Source of the DNA: Pirellulaceae bacterium
GTDB taxonomy: Bacteria; Planctomycetota; Planctomycetia; Pirellulales; Pirellulaceae
Assembly: GCA_022448315.1 (NCBI GenBank)
Contig: JAKVCA010000019.1
Location: 122,098 to 186,097 of the forward strand
Direction of reading: 5' to 3'
Length of the DNA stretch: 64,000 nucleotides
Shown: positions 8,154 through 19,100 of the stretch, piece by piece
Numbering within the stretch: position 1 is the stretch's first letter
Layout: each line of letters begins with the position of its first letter
Translations under genes and position numbers: made by a program
The notes under the pieces: generated by a model
The model's database searches: none
What the model was told of the DNA's origin: nothing
The model's input: the letters and a program-made list of their open reading frames with translations, nothing else

Positions 8154-9371
8154 ATGTCCAAGCCGTTTCGCTTTTTACATCTGTCCGATCTATATCTCGG
8201 TGAACCCGTGACTGGTATCCAGGCCCCCACTGGCGACTTACGAGAAGCCATGCTGGCCGCCCCCTTCGTCGCGATGGAAAAGGCCTTCAGCATCGCCATT
8301 AGGGAGAGAGTCGAGTTCATTTTGTTGACCGGCAATATTCTGGACCTTCACCAACCCAGCCCAAAATCGATCTCGTTTCTCCATCGGCAGTTTGAACGCC
8401 TGCTGAGTTCCGGCATCGAAGTCTACTGGTGCAGCGGCCCACTGGATCCTGCTCATCTATGGCCAACGGCTTTGGACTTACCGGAAAACGTCGCACTCTT
8501 TGGGTCATCTACCGTGGAAGTCACAGAGATCCAGAACGAGCACGGGGCGATCTGCACCCTACTGACATGCGGACCTCAACCGGTGATTGAGCCGGACGAA
8601 TTTGCGATTGAAGTTCGAGAAGGATTTGTCATCGGTGCGGTCCATGGTCAGATTGACCTTGAAATACTTGAGGAAATACCTTGCGACTACTGGGCCTTGG
8701 GTGGAAGGCGTCATCGAAGAGTCGCCGCGACGGACTCCAAATTCGCGATTTATCCGGGTAGCCCACAGTCACGCACAATCGATCACCTCGGTCCATGCGG
8801 CATCAATCTTGTTTCCGTCGACGATCGTGGTGGGGCCCACTGTAGAGAAATCGCGTGCGACACCATTCGATTCGCGGAGCAGCAACTCACGCTGAAAAAC
8901 ATCCGACCGGATTCGATACGTGAAACACTCTACGAAGCACACATGGAAGCCGCAGACATATGGGACGAAGGCTGGTGCGTCATCAACTGGACGATTGTCT
9001 TGGAAGACGCCTCCTCCTCAAAGTTCCTGAGCGAAGCTGAAGTGCTTAGTTTAGTTGAAGAACTTCGATCAGAATTTGGAACCCCCAGTACAAAAACTTG
9101 GTGCAACCAGATCCAACTTGGCAACCCAGCCTTTACGTTCCCCCAAACGATGTTAGAAGAAGATTCGATCCTGGGTGACTTTCTAAGGTCCTTACCTGAC
9201 TGGGAAGCCAACCCCGATCGAGTGATCGACTTGCTCTCCAAACTTGACCTGCCCCCTGAATGGTCCAGCCAAGCCGTGACGGAACCTTTGAAAAAATTCG
9301 ACCGAAAAGACTTGCTTTGCCGAGTCAAAAAAATGGGACTCGAACTGCTAAGCGGAACCGCTGACGCCTAA
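8154..9371 (+). CDS. YhaO/SbcD-like metallophosphoesterase-fold protein with degenerate active site
   Basis: A 405-residue protein aligned by eye with the SbcD/Mre11/YhaO nuclease family, which cleaves DNA ends together with an SMC-like ATPase. The fold landmarks are all visible, but the metal ligands are not: DxH is SDLY (residues 11-14), GDxxD is GNILD (60-64), GNHD is SGPLD (94-98) and GHxH is GGRR (183-186). The capping strands and IYPGSPQSR remain. ATG at 8154 has AAGGA 6 nt upstream. It precedes the YhaN-like ATPase by about 70 bases, the same pairing as yhaO-yhaN in Bacillus. It may therefore be a structural or DNA-binding partner rather than a nuclease. The loss looks systematic, not a frameshift or decay. 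Confidence 0.88.
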   Translation: MSKPFRFLHLSDLYLGEPVTGIQAPTGDLREAMLAAPFVAMEKAFSIAIRERVEFILLTGNILDLHQPSPKSISFLHRQFERLLSSGIEVYWCSGPLDPAHLWPTALDLPENVALFGSSTVEVTEIQNEHGAICTLLTCGPQPVIEPDEFAIEVREGFVIGAVHGQIDLEILEEIPCDYWALGGRRHRRVAATDSKFAIYPGSPQSRTIDHLGPCGINLVSVDDRGGAHCREIACDTIRFAEQQLTLKNIRPDSIRETLYEAHMEAADIWDEGWCVINWTIVLEDASSSKFLSEAEVLSLVEELRSEFGTPSTKTWCNQIQLGNPAFTFPQTMLEEDSILGDFLRSLPDWEANPDRVIDLLSKLDLPPEWSSQAVTEPLKKFDRKDLLCRVKKMGLELLSGTADA

Positions 9372-9444
9372 CCTGACGGGCAACAGCGCGTCCGAAAACG
9401 TATTTCGAGGGTACCCAAGGGCATGCCCACACAAGGAAGTGAAT

Positions 9445-12400
9445 GTGGTGAAAATCACGCAGATTCAAGCAGAAGGTTTTGGTGTCTGGAATGATCTTTC
9501 GATCGAAGATCTCTCACCGGACATGACCGTTTTTTACGGCCGCAATGAAGCGGGCAAAACCACCCTGATGCAGTTCATTCGCGGCGTGCTCTATGGCTAC
9601 AACGAACACCGCCGAACCCGATACTTACCACCGCTTTACGGGGGCTTGGGTGGCGGTTCACTCCAAGTCCTCCATGGACACGAATCGCTACAGATTGAAC
9701 GCCTCGACCCAACGGAGTCATCATCAGAAGACGGTGATTTGCGTGTCGCATCAACGAACGGACAGGAATTTGGAGGGGAATATCTGACTCGACTTTTGAG
9801 TGGAATCGACGAATCCATCTTCACGAATGTCTTCGCCCTCGGCTTGACCGAAATTCAGGAACTGAACTCCTTGAATGGCACGGAGGCAGCCCAAGAACTG
9901 TATAAACTCGCCAGTGGTGTCGATCGAGTTTCACTTGTTGACGTCATGAAGACGTTGACTAAACAACAGAACGCCTTGCTGGAAGGAAGTGCAGGTCAAC
10001 TCATCCAGCTGTTTGAGCGTCATCGGGAATTGAGCCGAGTGGTTGAAAGTTGCTCTCAATCCGGTCACCGGTGGGTCGAATTGATGGGTGAGAGACGCGA
10101 AATCAAGTCGCGACTCAAATCCCACAAAGCAAAGCTATCTGAGCTTGAGTTGGAAGCGCGGCGTCTCTCGGTAGCGCAACAGGTTCTGCCGAACTACAAC
10201 CTCTGGAAAACCCGCTCGACCGAACTTGAAGCTCTTTCGGATCTTCCCGCTGAACAAGACGTTGATCCAGAGAAAAACTCGAAACTTAAAAAACGACTGA
10301 ATGATCTGGAAGTTCAAGCGGGACAACTGCAGGGCAAAGCCGAAGATCTCAAAACTGAGGCTGACGACCTTCCCATCAACGCAAGCTTCCAAAAGAACAT
10401 CAGCCGAATTGAAGCGATTCTCGAGCATCAACATTGGATCCAGTCGCTATCGCGACAGTCCGATCGAGTGAAGGACGAAATCATTCAATTGGAACAGGCC
10501 GAGCATTCGCGTAGCGGACTCCCCAACACATTGAGTGCGGAACTCCCTAACGTCGCCATCACTCGAACGCACATGCGACAACTGGCGCCTTTTGCACGAC
10601 AGCTCAAAGATTCGCAACGCCAGCTGGAGACCGCTCGCGAACAACTCGCGGAAGCCGAGCTTGAATTGCAAGAGTTGCGTGACCAACTGGACCGCGCCAT
10701 GGTGGAAAACGACTGTGCGAGTCTCGGTGAGTCGTTTCAGCATACGGGACAACTGGTCGGTATGCTTCGCAAACGACAAGGACTTGATGAGCGTGTCCAG
10801 CAACTGAATCAACAACGAAAAGTGGCCGAGGTCGATCTTGATGACGCCATCCAGGATGAGGTCTTTTCTTTTCAACGTTTATTGGGGGTCGGTGCTTTTA
10901 TTGTGATTGGGGTGGCTCTGGTCCTCAGCGGCTGGTCAGGTACTCTTATCAACGATATGCCTTACGAGCCGCTACTCGGTTTTTTCGGCTGCGGTTTGGT
11001 TTTGGCAGGCCTTGGCCTAAAAAAATACTGGGAACATGAATCTCGGGACGAAGTGGACCAGGCGAAACAGCAATTTGAGTCCGTGCGAGACGAACTCGAG
11101 GTCGTTCAAGCTGAGCGCGAACAGTTGGATCAGATTCTGCCACAAGGTCTGGGGCAGGGCGATGGCAAGCTTCTGGACGCACAAAGGCGATTGGCGGTAC
11201 TTGAGCGATTGCTACCGATGGAAGGTCGAGTCACCGAATCGACCGAGCAATTCGAGCAAGCGCAAGCCAAAGCTGACGAGGCAGAAGCGCACCAGACCGA
11301 AGCAGAACTCCTCTGGCAAGAGGCATTGGTTGAGTGCGGTTTACCCGAAGCTTTGACTCCTCAACAAGTCCGACGACTTTCAGAGCAATCGAAAGAACTG
11401 ACCCACGCCCGCGAACGATTATCCGACGCCAAGCAGCAGCTTCGTCAGTATCAGGGGGACCTTGCGGAACTTGAAGATCGAATTCTCGACATCTACCACG
11501 ACATTGACCTCGAGCCGGAGCAGGACTCGACGCCCGCAACCCTCCTGCGAGGTCTCGAATCAGAGCTCAAAGCCCAGCAGCTTCTGATTGGTGAGCGGCG
11601 TTCGCTTGCCGCAAAATACAAACAGCTCAAAAAGCGGTGGACTACGGTTAAAAACCGCCAGCAGCGGCTCAAGCTTTTCCGTACCCAAATGTATTCACGC
11701 CTGGGCGTTGGAAGTGAGGAGGAGTTTCTCCTGCTCGCTGCGAAAATCAAACGCCGATCGTCGCTGGAACATGAGGTTGAAACAATTCGGCAATTGGTGA
11801 CCAGTGGTATCAGTCACCCATTCAACTTCGAGGATATCGAGGCGATCCTGGAAGAGACGACCGGTCGATCACTGGAGCTGGATTTAGAGGAAGTCACCCA
11901 GGAAATCGAAGGGATTCGGGCAGAAAAGGAAAAGGGGCACATGCAGGAAGGCATGCTCACCCAACAGATCAAACAGCTTGCGGACGATGATCATCTGGAC
12001 GACTCCAAACTCGCACTCAAAGAAACCGAAGCTGAAATTCAATCGGCTGCCCAAAAATGGCAAGACCTTACCGGCACTCTTCTTGTCCTTGAGTCCCTTC
12101 GCGAGTTCTATGAGGCGAACCGTCAGCCCGAAACGCTACGTCGCGCTTCCGTTTATCTCGAACAGATCACTGGAGGGCGTTATAAACGACTCTGGACCCG
12201 CATGGCCCGAGCTGAACTCCTGGTCGATGCGGCCGAAGAGAATGGAGTCAGTATCGATGTCTTGAGCCGCGGAACCCGAGAAGCCGTATTCCTCAGCCTT
12301 CGCCTCGCTCTGGTAGAGGCCTATCACAAAAGAGGAATCGATTTACCCATGGTCCTCGATGATGTTCTGGTCAACTTTGACTCGGAAAGGGCCGTATGGG

Positions 12401-12951
12401 CCGCGGAGGTCCTGAAGAACTTCGCTCAGCAAGGGCATCAGGTCCTGATGTTCAGTTGTCACCAACATATGGCGACGACGTTCTCCGAGATTGGTTGCGA
12501 TGTCCGGCACCTCCCTCATCACCGGGACGTCGTTCATCGGCCCGCAACCACAACCTCTTCTGCAAGCCCACAGCTGATGATTGAATCGCTTTCTGACGAA
12601 GCGGAACCAGAATCAGATCATTCCCTATCGGAGTTGACCGAAGATTCCTCTTTGGAAGCTCTGGAGGAAATCGAAGAAGTCATCGAACAGGAACTCGAAG
12701 ACGAGGCAGGTGCCGAGTACGAGGATGCTGAGTACGAGGATGCTGAGTACGAGGATGCCGAAGAGGAATTGGACGAAGTAGAGTGCGAAGAAACGGAATG
12801 GGAAGAAGAGGAAGCCGAAGACGTACAAAACGAAGCCGAAGAGACCTCGGAGGTTGATCTCAAAGAAACTCAAACCACATCAGCAACTCCGAGCGAGCCC
12901 TCACTCTGGGAACCGCCTGGATTATGGTGGCAGGAGAAAACCTCGAACTAA
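9445..12951 (+). CDS. YhaN/SbcC-like coiled-coil ATPase with central hydrophobic hairpin and acidic tail
   Basis: A protein of about 1168 residues with the Rad50/SbcC plan: N-terminal Walker A GRNEAGKTT (about residue 35), long coiled coils, then a C-terminal lobe with the ABC-like signature LSRGTREA and Walker B LPMVLDDVLVNFD. In place of a CxxC zinc hook, two hydrophobic segments lie at about residues 478-530, as in YhaN-type proteins, suggesting membrane contact. After the ATPase lobe comes a tail of about 140 residues, very rich in Glu and Asp, with a triple EYEDA repeat. GTG at 9445 is preferred because AAGGA sits 7 nt upstream; GTG at 9439 or 9448 is possible. It is the operon partner of the preceding YhaO-like gene and probably processes DNA or senses breaks with it. 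Confidence 0.9.
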   Translation: MVKITQIQAEGFGVWNDLSIEDLSPDMTVFYGRNEAGKTTLMQFIRGVLYGYNEHRRTRYLPPLYGGLGGGSLQVLHGHESLQIERLDPTESSSEDGDLRVASTNGQEFGGEYLTRLLSGIDESIFTNVFALGLTEIQELNSLNGTEAAQELYKLASGVDRVSLVDVMKTLTKQQNALLEGSAGQLIQLFERHRELSRVVESCSQSGHRWVELMGERREIKSRLKSHKAKLSELELEARRLSVAQQVLPNYNLWKTRSTELEALSDLPAEQDVDPEKNSKLKKRLNDLEVQAGQLQGKAEDLKTEADDLPINASFQKNISRIEAILEHQHWIQSLSRQSDRVKDEIIQLEQAEHSRSGLPNTLSAELPNVAITRTHMRQLAPFARQLKDSQRQLETAREQLAEAELELQELRDQLDRAMVENDCASLGESFQHTGQLVGMLRKRQGLDERVQQLNQQRKVAEVDLDDAIQDEVFSFQRLLGVGAFIVIGVALVLSGWSGTLINDMPYEPLLGFFGCGLVLAGLGLKKYWEHESRDEVDQAKQQFESVRDELEVVQAEREQLDQILPQGLGQGDGKLLDAQRRLAVLERLLPMEGRVTESTEQFEQAQAKADEAEAHQTEAELLWQEALVECGLPEALTPQQVRRLSEQSKELTHARERLSDAKQQLRQYQGDLAELEDRILDIYHDIDLEPEQDSTPATLLRGLESELKAQQLLIGERRSLAAKYKQLKKRWTTVKNRQQRLKLFRTQMYSRLGVGSEEEFLLLAAKIKRRSSLEHEVETIRQLVTSGISHPFNFEDIEAILEETTGRSLELDLEEVTQEIEGIRAEKEKGHMQEGMLTQQIKQLADDDHLDDSKLALKETEAEIQSAAQKWQDLTGTLLVLESLREFYEANRQPETLRRASVYLEQITGGRYKRLWTRMARAELLVDAAEENGVSIDVLSRGTREAVFLSLRLALVEAYHKRGIDLPMVLDDVLVNFDSERAVWAAEVLKNFAQQGHQVLMFSCHQHMATTFSEIGCDVRHLPHHRDVVHRPATTTSSASPQLMIESLSDEAEPESDHSLSELTEDSSLEALEEIEEVIEQELEDEAGAEYEDAEYEDAEYEDAEEELDEVECEETEWEEEEAEDVQNEAEETSEVDLKETQTTSATPSEPSLWEPPGLWWQEKTSN
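12715..12759 (+). repeat. Three tandem 15-bp repeats inside the ATPase gene
   Basis: GAGTACGAGGATGCY occurs three times head to tail, encoding EYEDA three times within the acidic tail. The unit is a multiple of three, so copy-number change would keep the frame. Confidence 0.95.
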
Positions 12952-13188
12952 ATCACGGGCAGTTCAATTCTCAGGTAAAGCCCTTGGGTGATCCAATTCA
13001 CAGCGATAGACCGCAGCTGCTCGAAGTTCAACAACGGCCTCACCTGGCGAGGGCTTACCGTCTCCTGATTCCACCAGCCGCAATGGCTCTTTGATCCCCT
13101 GAATCTACCAGCCTTGCATTCCGACACCTGTCAAAAACGGGGCAGAAGAATCGAAGGACGCCCCACGTCCTCCGATCCTGAAGCTGGT

Positions 13189-16100
13189 TTACTGATCTTC
13201 GACCATCACTTTGATTTCGGCCGAATTGCCCCGAAGTTCCGGTGCATACATTGCCGATGCCTGAGCAGGAAGTGCACTGAACTTTCCTGGTACCTCAGCT
13301 CTCAAGCGATAGGAAAGACTGTGTCTCCCGCGAGCAAGCTGTCGAATGAAGAAACAGACTTTTTCATCACGAAACTCGACATAAGCCCCCATTTCGTTGC
13401 CGTTGTAGCCGCTTCGAAGATCGACGGGTTCAAACCCGGCGGCTTTATAGTCCTCAAACAGCAAATACTCGTAGTCATTCTTGCTTTCCAGCAACAGCTC
13501 CACTTCCACCAGATCACCACTCGTCACTGTCCCAAGATTCTCAATTTCCACTCGCTCGAACTTTTCAACCTTCTGATCGACTACCTGCCCTCGGTCACCC
13601 TCAACTGCAAGTTTCTTTTCCACGGGTACAAGTTGGTAGAACTTACGCTGCACCTTCACTTCCAACCCCGCAGCCGGAATATCATCTTCCATATTGAAAT
13701 TGGTCAGGTAGGTGTTGAAATAGACGGGTCCTGTTCCGCGGCGACGCAATTCGAGCCGATGCTCGCCGTCCAACAATTCAGCGCCTTCCAATACAAACTT
13801 GTTGTTGAAGGTGAAAAGGTTTTCAGACGTTATCTCGACCGCCTGCTGCATTTCACCATCCAACCAGACCTCAACCACCATCTCAGGTCGAGCCTCGCCG
13901 GTCGCCGCGAGATGATCAGCAAATGCCTCGATGCAGAGCGATGTATCGCGAGTGGACCCCCAATAGGTCGCGTGTTTTCGGTTGTTCAGCAAGTATTTGA
14001 CCAACCTCCCCGAGGTGACTCCATTGGGGTCCACCTGGGTCAACAGCTTGAGATAATAAGCATTGGCTTCAATCTCATCCCCGTACCAGTTCCACCAGTA
14101 ATTCCCCTCCGGCATTTTCAAGTACGCGGTTTCATTTTCTTCATCCTGCACAAGATACTGCTCAAGATTCTGGCGTAACATGGCAAGCTTTTCTGCATCG
14201 CCGACCCGATGAATCGCCAGGGCAAAAACCGCTTTGGCGTAGACGCTGAGGTTGTTTCGATCGCGGTAAAGGAAACGCCTCATCTCCTCAGAATCAATGC
14301 CTTCATCGACGAGAACACCATAAACGAGCGCGTCAATGTTACTGGCCGACTTCTTGCGAGGTTTTTTGTCGGCAAGGTCATTCAGTAGCTTTTCGATTTC
14401 CGCCTCTTGATGACGTTTGAGCCAGGCCACGCCGTTTTCAAGCAAACCGGGAACCAAGGCAACGTCATTGGCCCGCGCGACCTGCAACCCGTGAACCACG
14501 ACGGCGGTCGTATGAGGAAAACTCCGTTCTCCGTAACCGGAGAACCAGCCCCACCCGCCATCACTGACCTGCATTTCTGCAATCCGCTTCAGCCCTTCCT
14601 TCACCATTCTGTTCACTTCGGCGGTGTCAAAGACAGGGTTGCGGTCGTAGCGTTTCCATTGCTTCGCACGTTCCGCATCAACCCCGATTTCCTGAGCGTT
14701 CAGGTTGCTGAGATGCGTTTCCACTGAGGCCAAGTCAACGTTCATGTCGATCAAGACCCGTTGAGTGACCACCGCCGGTAAGAAGCGATTCAAAGTCTGC
14801 TCAGTACAACCATAGGGATAGTCGACGAGATAAGGCAACGCGTCCACCATTGCCCCCGCGAGTGTTGGTGAGTAACGAACCTCCAGTCGACTATCCGAAA
14901 TGCGACGCTGGTTCGGAATCTCAAATTCTACGACCTTTTGATTCTGGTCAGGTCGAAGTGTCCCGGCCCAAGACTCCTGCCTCATGGCTCCATGAAGATA
15001 AACGGGAAAGGTCATTTCCATCGCATCTGACTCTTCATCGGTCAATGCAAACATGCGGATCACTGCCTGACCTTCACGCTCCACTTTGACGCGCCAATCC
15101 ACGCGCTGCTCGCCATCGGGGCCAATCTCAACCTGAACCTCTTCGGGATCGAGGCTCACCAGCTGTTCTCCAGCCATTTCCAAACGCACCGTGACGTCCT
15201 TTGCATTCTCCAAATAGTTGTGAATGTTAGCCGATAAGACCACTTCGTCTTTTTCCACGAAAAAACGCGGAGCCTGCATCCGCACGAGGAGATTTTTGCT
15301 GGTGATCACTTCAGTTTCACCAGAACCCACCTTGGTTCCATGCCCCATGCCCCAGACCTTGATCTTCCAGGTCGTAAGATTTTCCGGCATCTCCAACTCG
15401 ACCTCGGCCATCCCTGCTGCATCCGTCTGCAGACTGGCAACCCAAAGTGCAGTATCCGCAAACTTCGAGCGAACCGTCGGGTTAGCCGGATTACTTGCGT
15501 CGGGACTCGATCCTCCCGACGCAGGGGTTGCTGGTAAATTATCGGCGACCCCCTCACTTGCGTCGAACATCATATCTGCAGATGCTTCGATCCGCTTCTC
15601 CATTGCAGCCATGGGCATGGACCGTCCGGCGGCATAGGGAACACCGGCCATTCCGCGGGCCGCGCTCCGCCCTCCCATGGGCCCACCGAGCTCAGCCTGC
15701 TCCATCAATGCCGAGTCGTCGGCAACGGCGTAGCCAAAGACCCCCAGAGCTTGAAGTGTCTTTTCACCGCGTCGATAGACGAGGTTGCTGCGAATCGCAA
15801 GGCTCGACATGGTTTGAGGTTGATGTGTTCGACGCCATTTCCAAAAGAACTCCCGTATATCGGGGGTCTGGTTACCGCCAGCAATGTACTCGAGCGATTT
15901 GTCAAAGATGGTTACCACCGTGGAGCCTTGAAAATTCTCTCCCGTGTGATCGGTAACGTGCACTTGGACCTTCGCTTTTTCTCCAGGTTCATAGCGTTCT
16001 GCTGACGGAACCACCTCCACATTGAGAACGCGTTTCTCTGGAGGCACAATCAATTCCTTGACTTCCGTAAACACGCGGCCGTCTGCAACGGTGAGGGCCT

Positions 16101-19100
16101 CAACGAACATGTTTGGCATGTCTCGTCGCTCGACCTTAAACGCCTCAATTTGACTCTTGCCATCCATGCGGAGCACCTTGGGCGGCAAGCAGATCCCGTT
16201 CGCTGGTCGGACGAAAAACAAGACGGTGGAATCGGAGCGATCCGTATTGATTTGCATCTCAACCTTTTCACCCGGCGCGTACTCTCGACGATCTGGAATC
16301 AGTTCCAGATTATTGAATCGGTAGGCGGAACCGTCGAACCCTTCGCCGACCACGGTAAAGACATAGCCACCCTCCACCGTGTGACCCTGTTCATCTTTGA
16401 CGGTCGCCGAAAGACGATATTGCCCAGGCGAGGCTGCCTTGAGTTGCTGAATCGCTTCGCCGTTGGGATCGCTCTGTATGGACCAGATCTGGACGGCCGT
16501 TTCTCTCGGTTGGCGATTCTCGTCATAAGTGATTTTGAAGAGTCGTATTTCACCTGATCCCTCGACAGGTGTGCCATCAAGGGTCTGAGCTTTGACATGC
16601 GATTGGATCACGTCACCGACGCGGTAATAACCTCGGTCCACCCAAGCAAAAACTCGGAACGGTTTACGACTGACCAAGACCTGGCCCTCACCCACGATCG
16701 TGCGTCGTGAGGAATCTCGGACTTCCGCCGTGATGGTGTACTTATGGTCCGTGTCCCCATGTATTGCCTGAGCAACCGCCGTGTCGATCTCGATGGTCAA
16801 TTTTCCATCAGGTCCGATAGGAACCTCGGCCTCCGCTACCACCTCGGGCGGGGGTGAAGGCTGTTGCCAAGTCCACCATGGACCAGGTCGGGCGCATCCA
16901 ACCCATTGATCCCATCCGGGATACCATGGGTAGTCGTAGCCAAACCACCAATAACCGGGACCGAAGCACCAATCCCACGGGGCGGTTGGGTACCAACGTT
17001 GAGAATAGTCGGATCGGAGAACCTTATATTTGACGGTCGCATCCGTCACCGGGGCCCCGAAGTAGTAGTTGGCCGAAACCGTTGCATTGACCGTCTCACC
17101 CAACTCAACGGGCTTCTCGGGCGCTTTGACCACCACCTCATATTCAGGCTTTTTGTACTCCTCAACCCGAAAGGTATTGCCTCCCGGCTGGCCCTGCTGG
17201 TTGTTGATCTTGTACTGACCGAGTGTCGCGTCCTCGGGGATTTCAAACACACCCGAAAGTCCACCATATTCATCGGCAGCGATCAACTGCTTGAACACCT
17301 CTTCACCTTTCGGGTTGTTGATCTTCACCTCAAACGTCTGACCTGCAAACTGGCTCACGTCGTCCTTGTCATACTGAGCCTGTCGCACCCACGCTTTGAA
17401 CTGAACGGCTTGCCCGGGTCGGTAAACCGGTCGATCCGTGATGAAAAAGGATTTGACCTGGCGATATTCCTGATCGTAATATTTTTGGAACCAGACGCCC
17501 TGAAAGCCGAGAAAGGCCAGACGGTCTGCCTGCCGGGCGACGGTCAACCATTGAAACTGCGGGTTCAAATCCTCTTTTTTGGGTAACGCCAGACCATTGC
17601 GGTCCGTCGTTTCTGCAAAGTTACTCGTCAGTACCTGGAAACGATTGGTTCGCCCCACACGCTCTTGGCGGTAACCGAAAAACTCGAGATTCGCACCGGA
17701 CAAGGGTTCTCCAGAAACCGCATCCGCGGCATAGAAAAGAACTTGCTCGTCCAGGTTTTTTCGAACCACGACAGAGTCCGCTACCCAAAGGACCACGCGG
17801 GTGGAATTGCCCTTTTCCATGGTGGCCTCCACCCAGTAGGCCCCGGCGTTTTCAAGAGGCATTTCGAGGGTGACGCGACGATCAAAATGATTCTCGCGTG
17901 GGTCGAGTTTTTCCGACCATTCAATCGGTTCACCCACAAAATACTTGTCCAGGTTTTCGTTGACGATACGGTATCCGATGTTGGGAATATTGAGGGTTTG
18001 CCAGTCCAGTCGTTTGGGATCGGACTTCAGGTAATCCTTGATGTCCGAGAGCAATTTCTCTACATCAAGACGTTTCGCCTGAAAGGTCACCTTCTTGCCA
18101 TTTCGGAATTTGTACTCCAATGAAGGCTTGGTCCCTGCGGTTTGCGTTCCCGAGGGTTCGAGGGCCCCCCAGTTGCCAACGATCTGCTCCAGCCGAGCTT
18201 TTTTCCAATCATTGTTTCCCGGCCCATATTCCTTGATGTTTCGCCGCCATATTTCTGCGGCTCGCGGATATTGCCGACGATTCTCGTAGACCGAAGCCAA
18301 AAGCTGGAGTGTATTTTCAGCACGACCTGTCCTGGGTTCCTCGACAATCGTCTCGTAGATTTCGATGAAATTGTATTCGTCAGGAAACTTGAACCGTTTC
18401 ACCCCGGTCGCAAGTCGAGCAATGGTTTCATCATCTTCAAGCGTGTCGAGGTCGTAGGTCCGAGGTCGATCAGGATCATCCGTCTGATCTGCGGAGGCCG
18501 GTCGAAACCAAGGCTGGCGGGCCATGGTTTCCACGCCGAATAGACTTCGAGCAAATTGAGCGATCTGACTCCTCACGTTATTCAATTCTCGGGGATTATT
18601 TTCGACCGCCTGCGAAAATGCCCATCGCCACCGCTCGCCATCATTGGTCGCGGCCTCCCAAGACTTGGGAATGTAATAGACGACCGGCAGCCCTTCTTTA
18701 TCGACTGGAGCCCCGCCATTTGAATCGCGGTAATAGTAGCCGGACTCATAGTCTGGCAGTTCCTTGAGGTTGGTCAGCGTCTGCAGTTGCCACGCTCCCC
18801 CACCTCCTCTTTGGCCTTGAAGAATCTGAGCAGTCGTCATGTAGAAATTGGATACCGCCGGCTTGTCATTATCCTGATCGGCCCACTCGCGCGCCTGATT
18901 GAGCAACTGCAAACTTCGGACGCGATCTCGTTCAAAGCTGTTCACGACGCGGCCATTCCCTCGGTGGGGCCCTCTTTCAAACTCACCGCCGATCATGAAA
19001 CCATGGTGATCGATTCTCAGGTATTGCTGTGCGGTCGTCAGCAGGAGACGCCAATTCTGGCCATGCGATTTGACCGTACGTGCACAGAGATCATCGAATC

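Noticed and set aside
12618..12873. Long antisense frames opposite the acidic tail of the ATPase
   Set aside because: They arise only because repeated Glu/Asp codons read as Ser or Phe/Leu in reverse; no coding evidence.
13114..14178. Rightward open frame of 354 codons opposite the macroglobulin gene
   Set aside because: It is the mirror of a strongly supported protein with clear domains; its own translation has no protein-like features.
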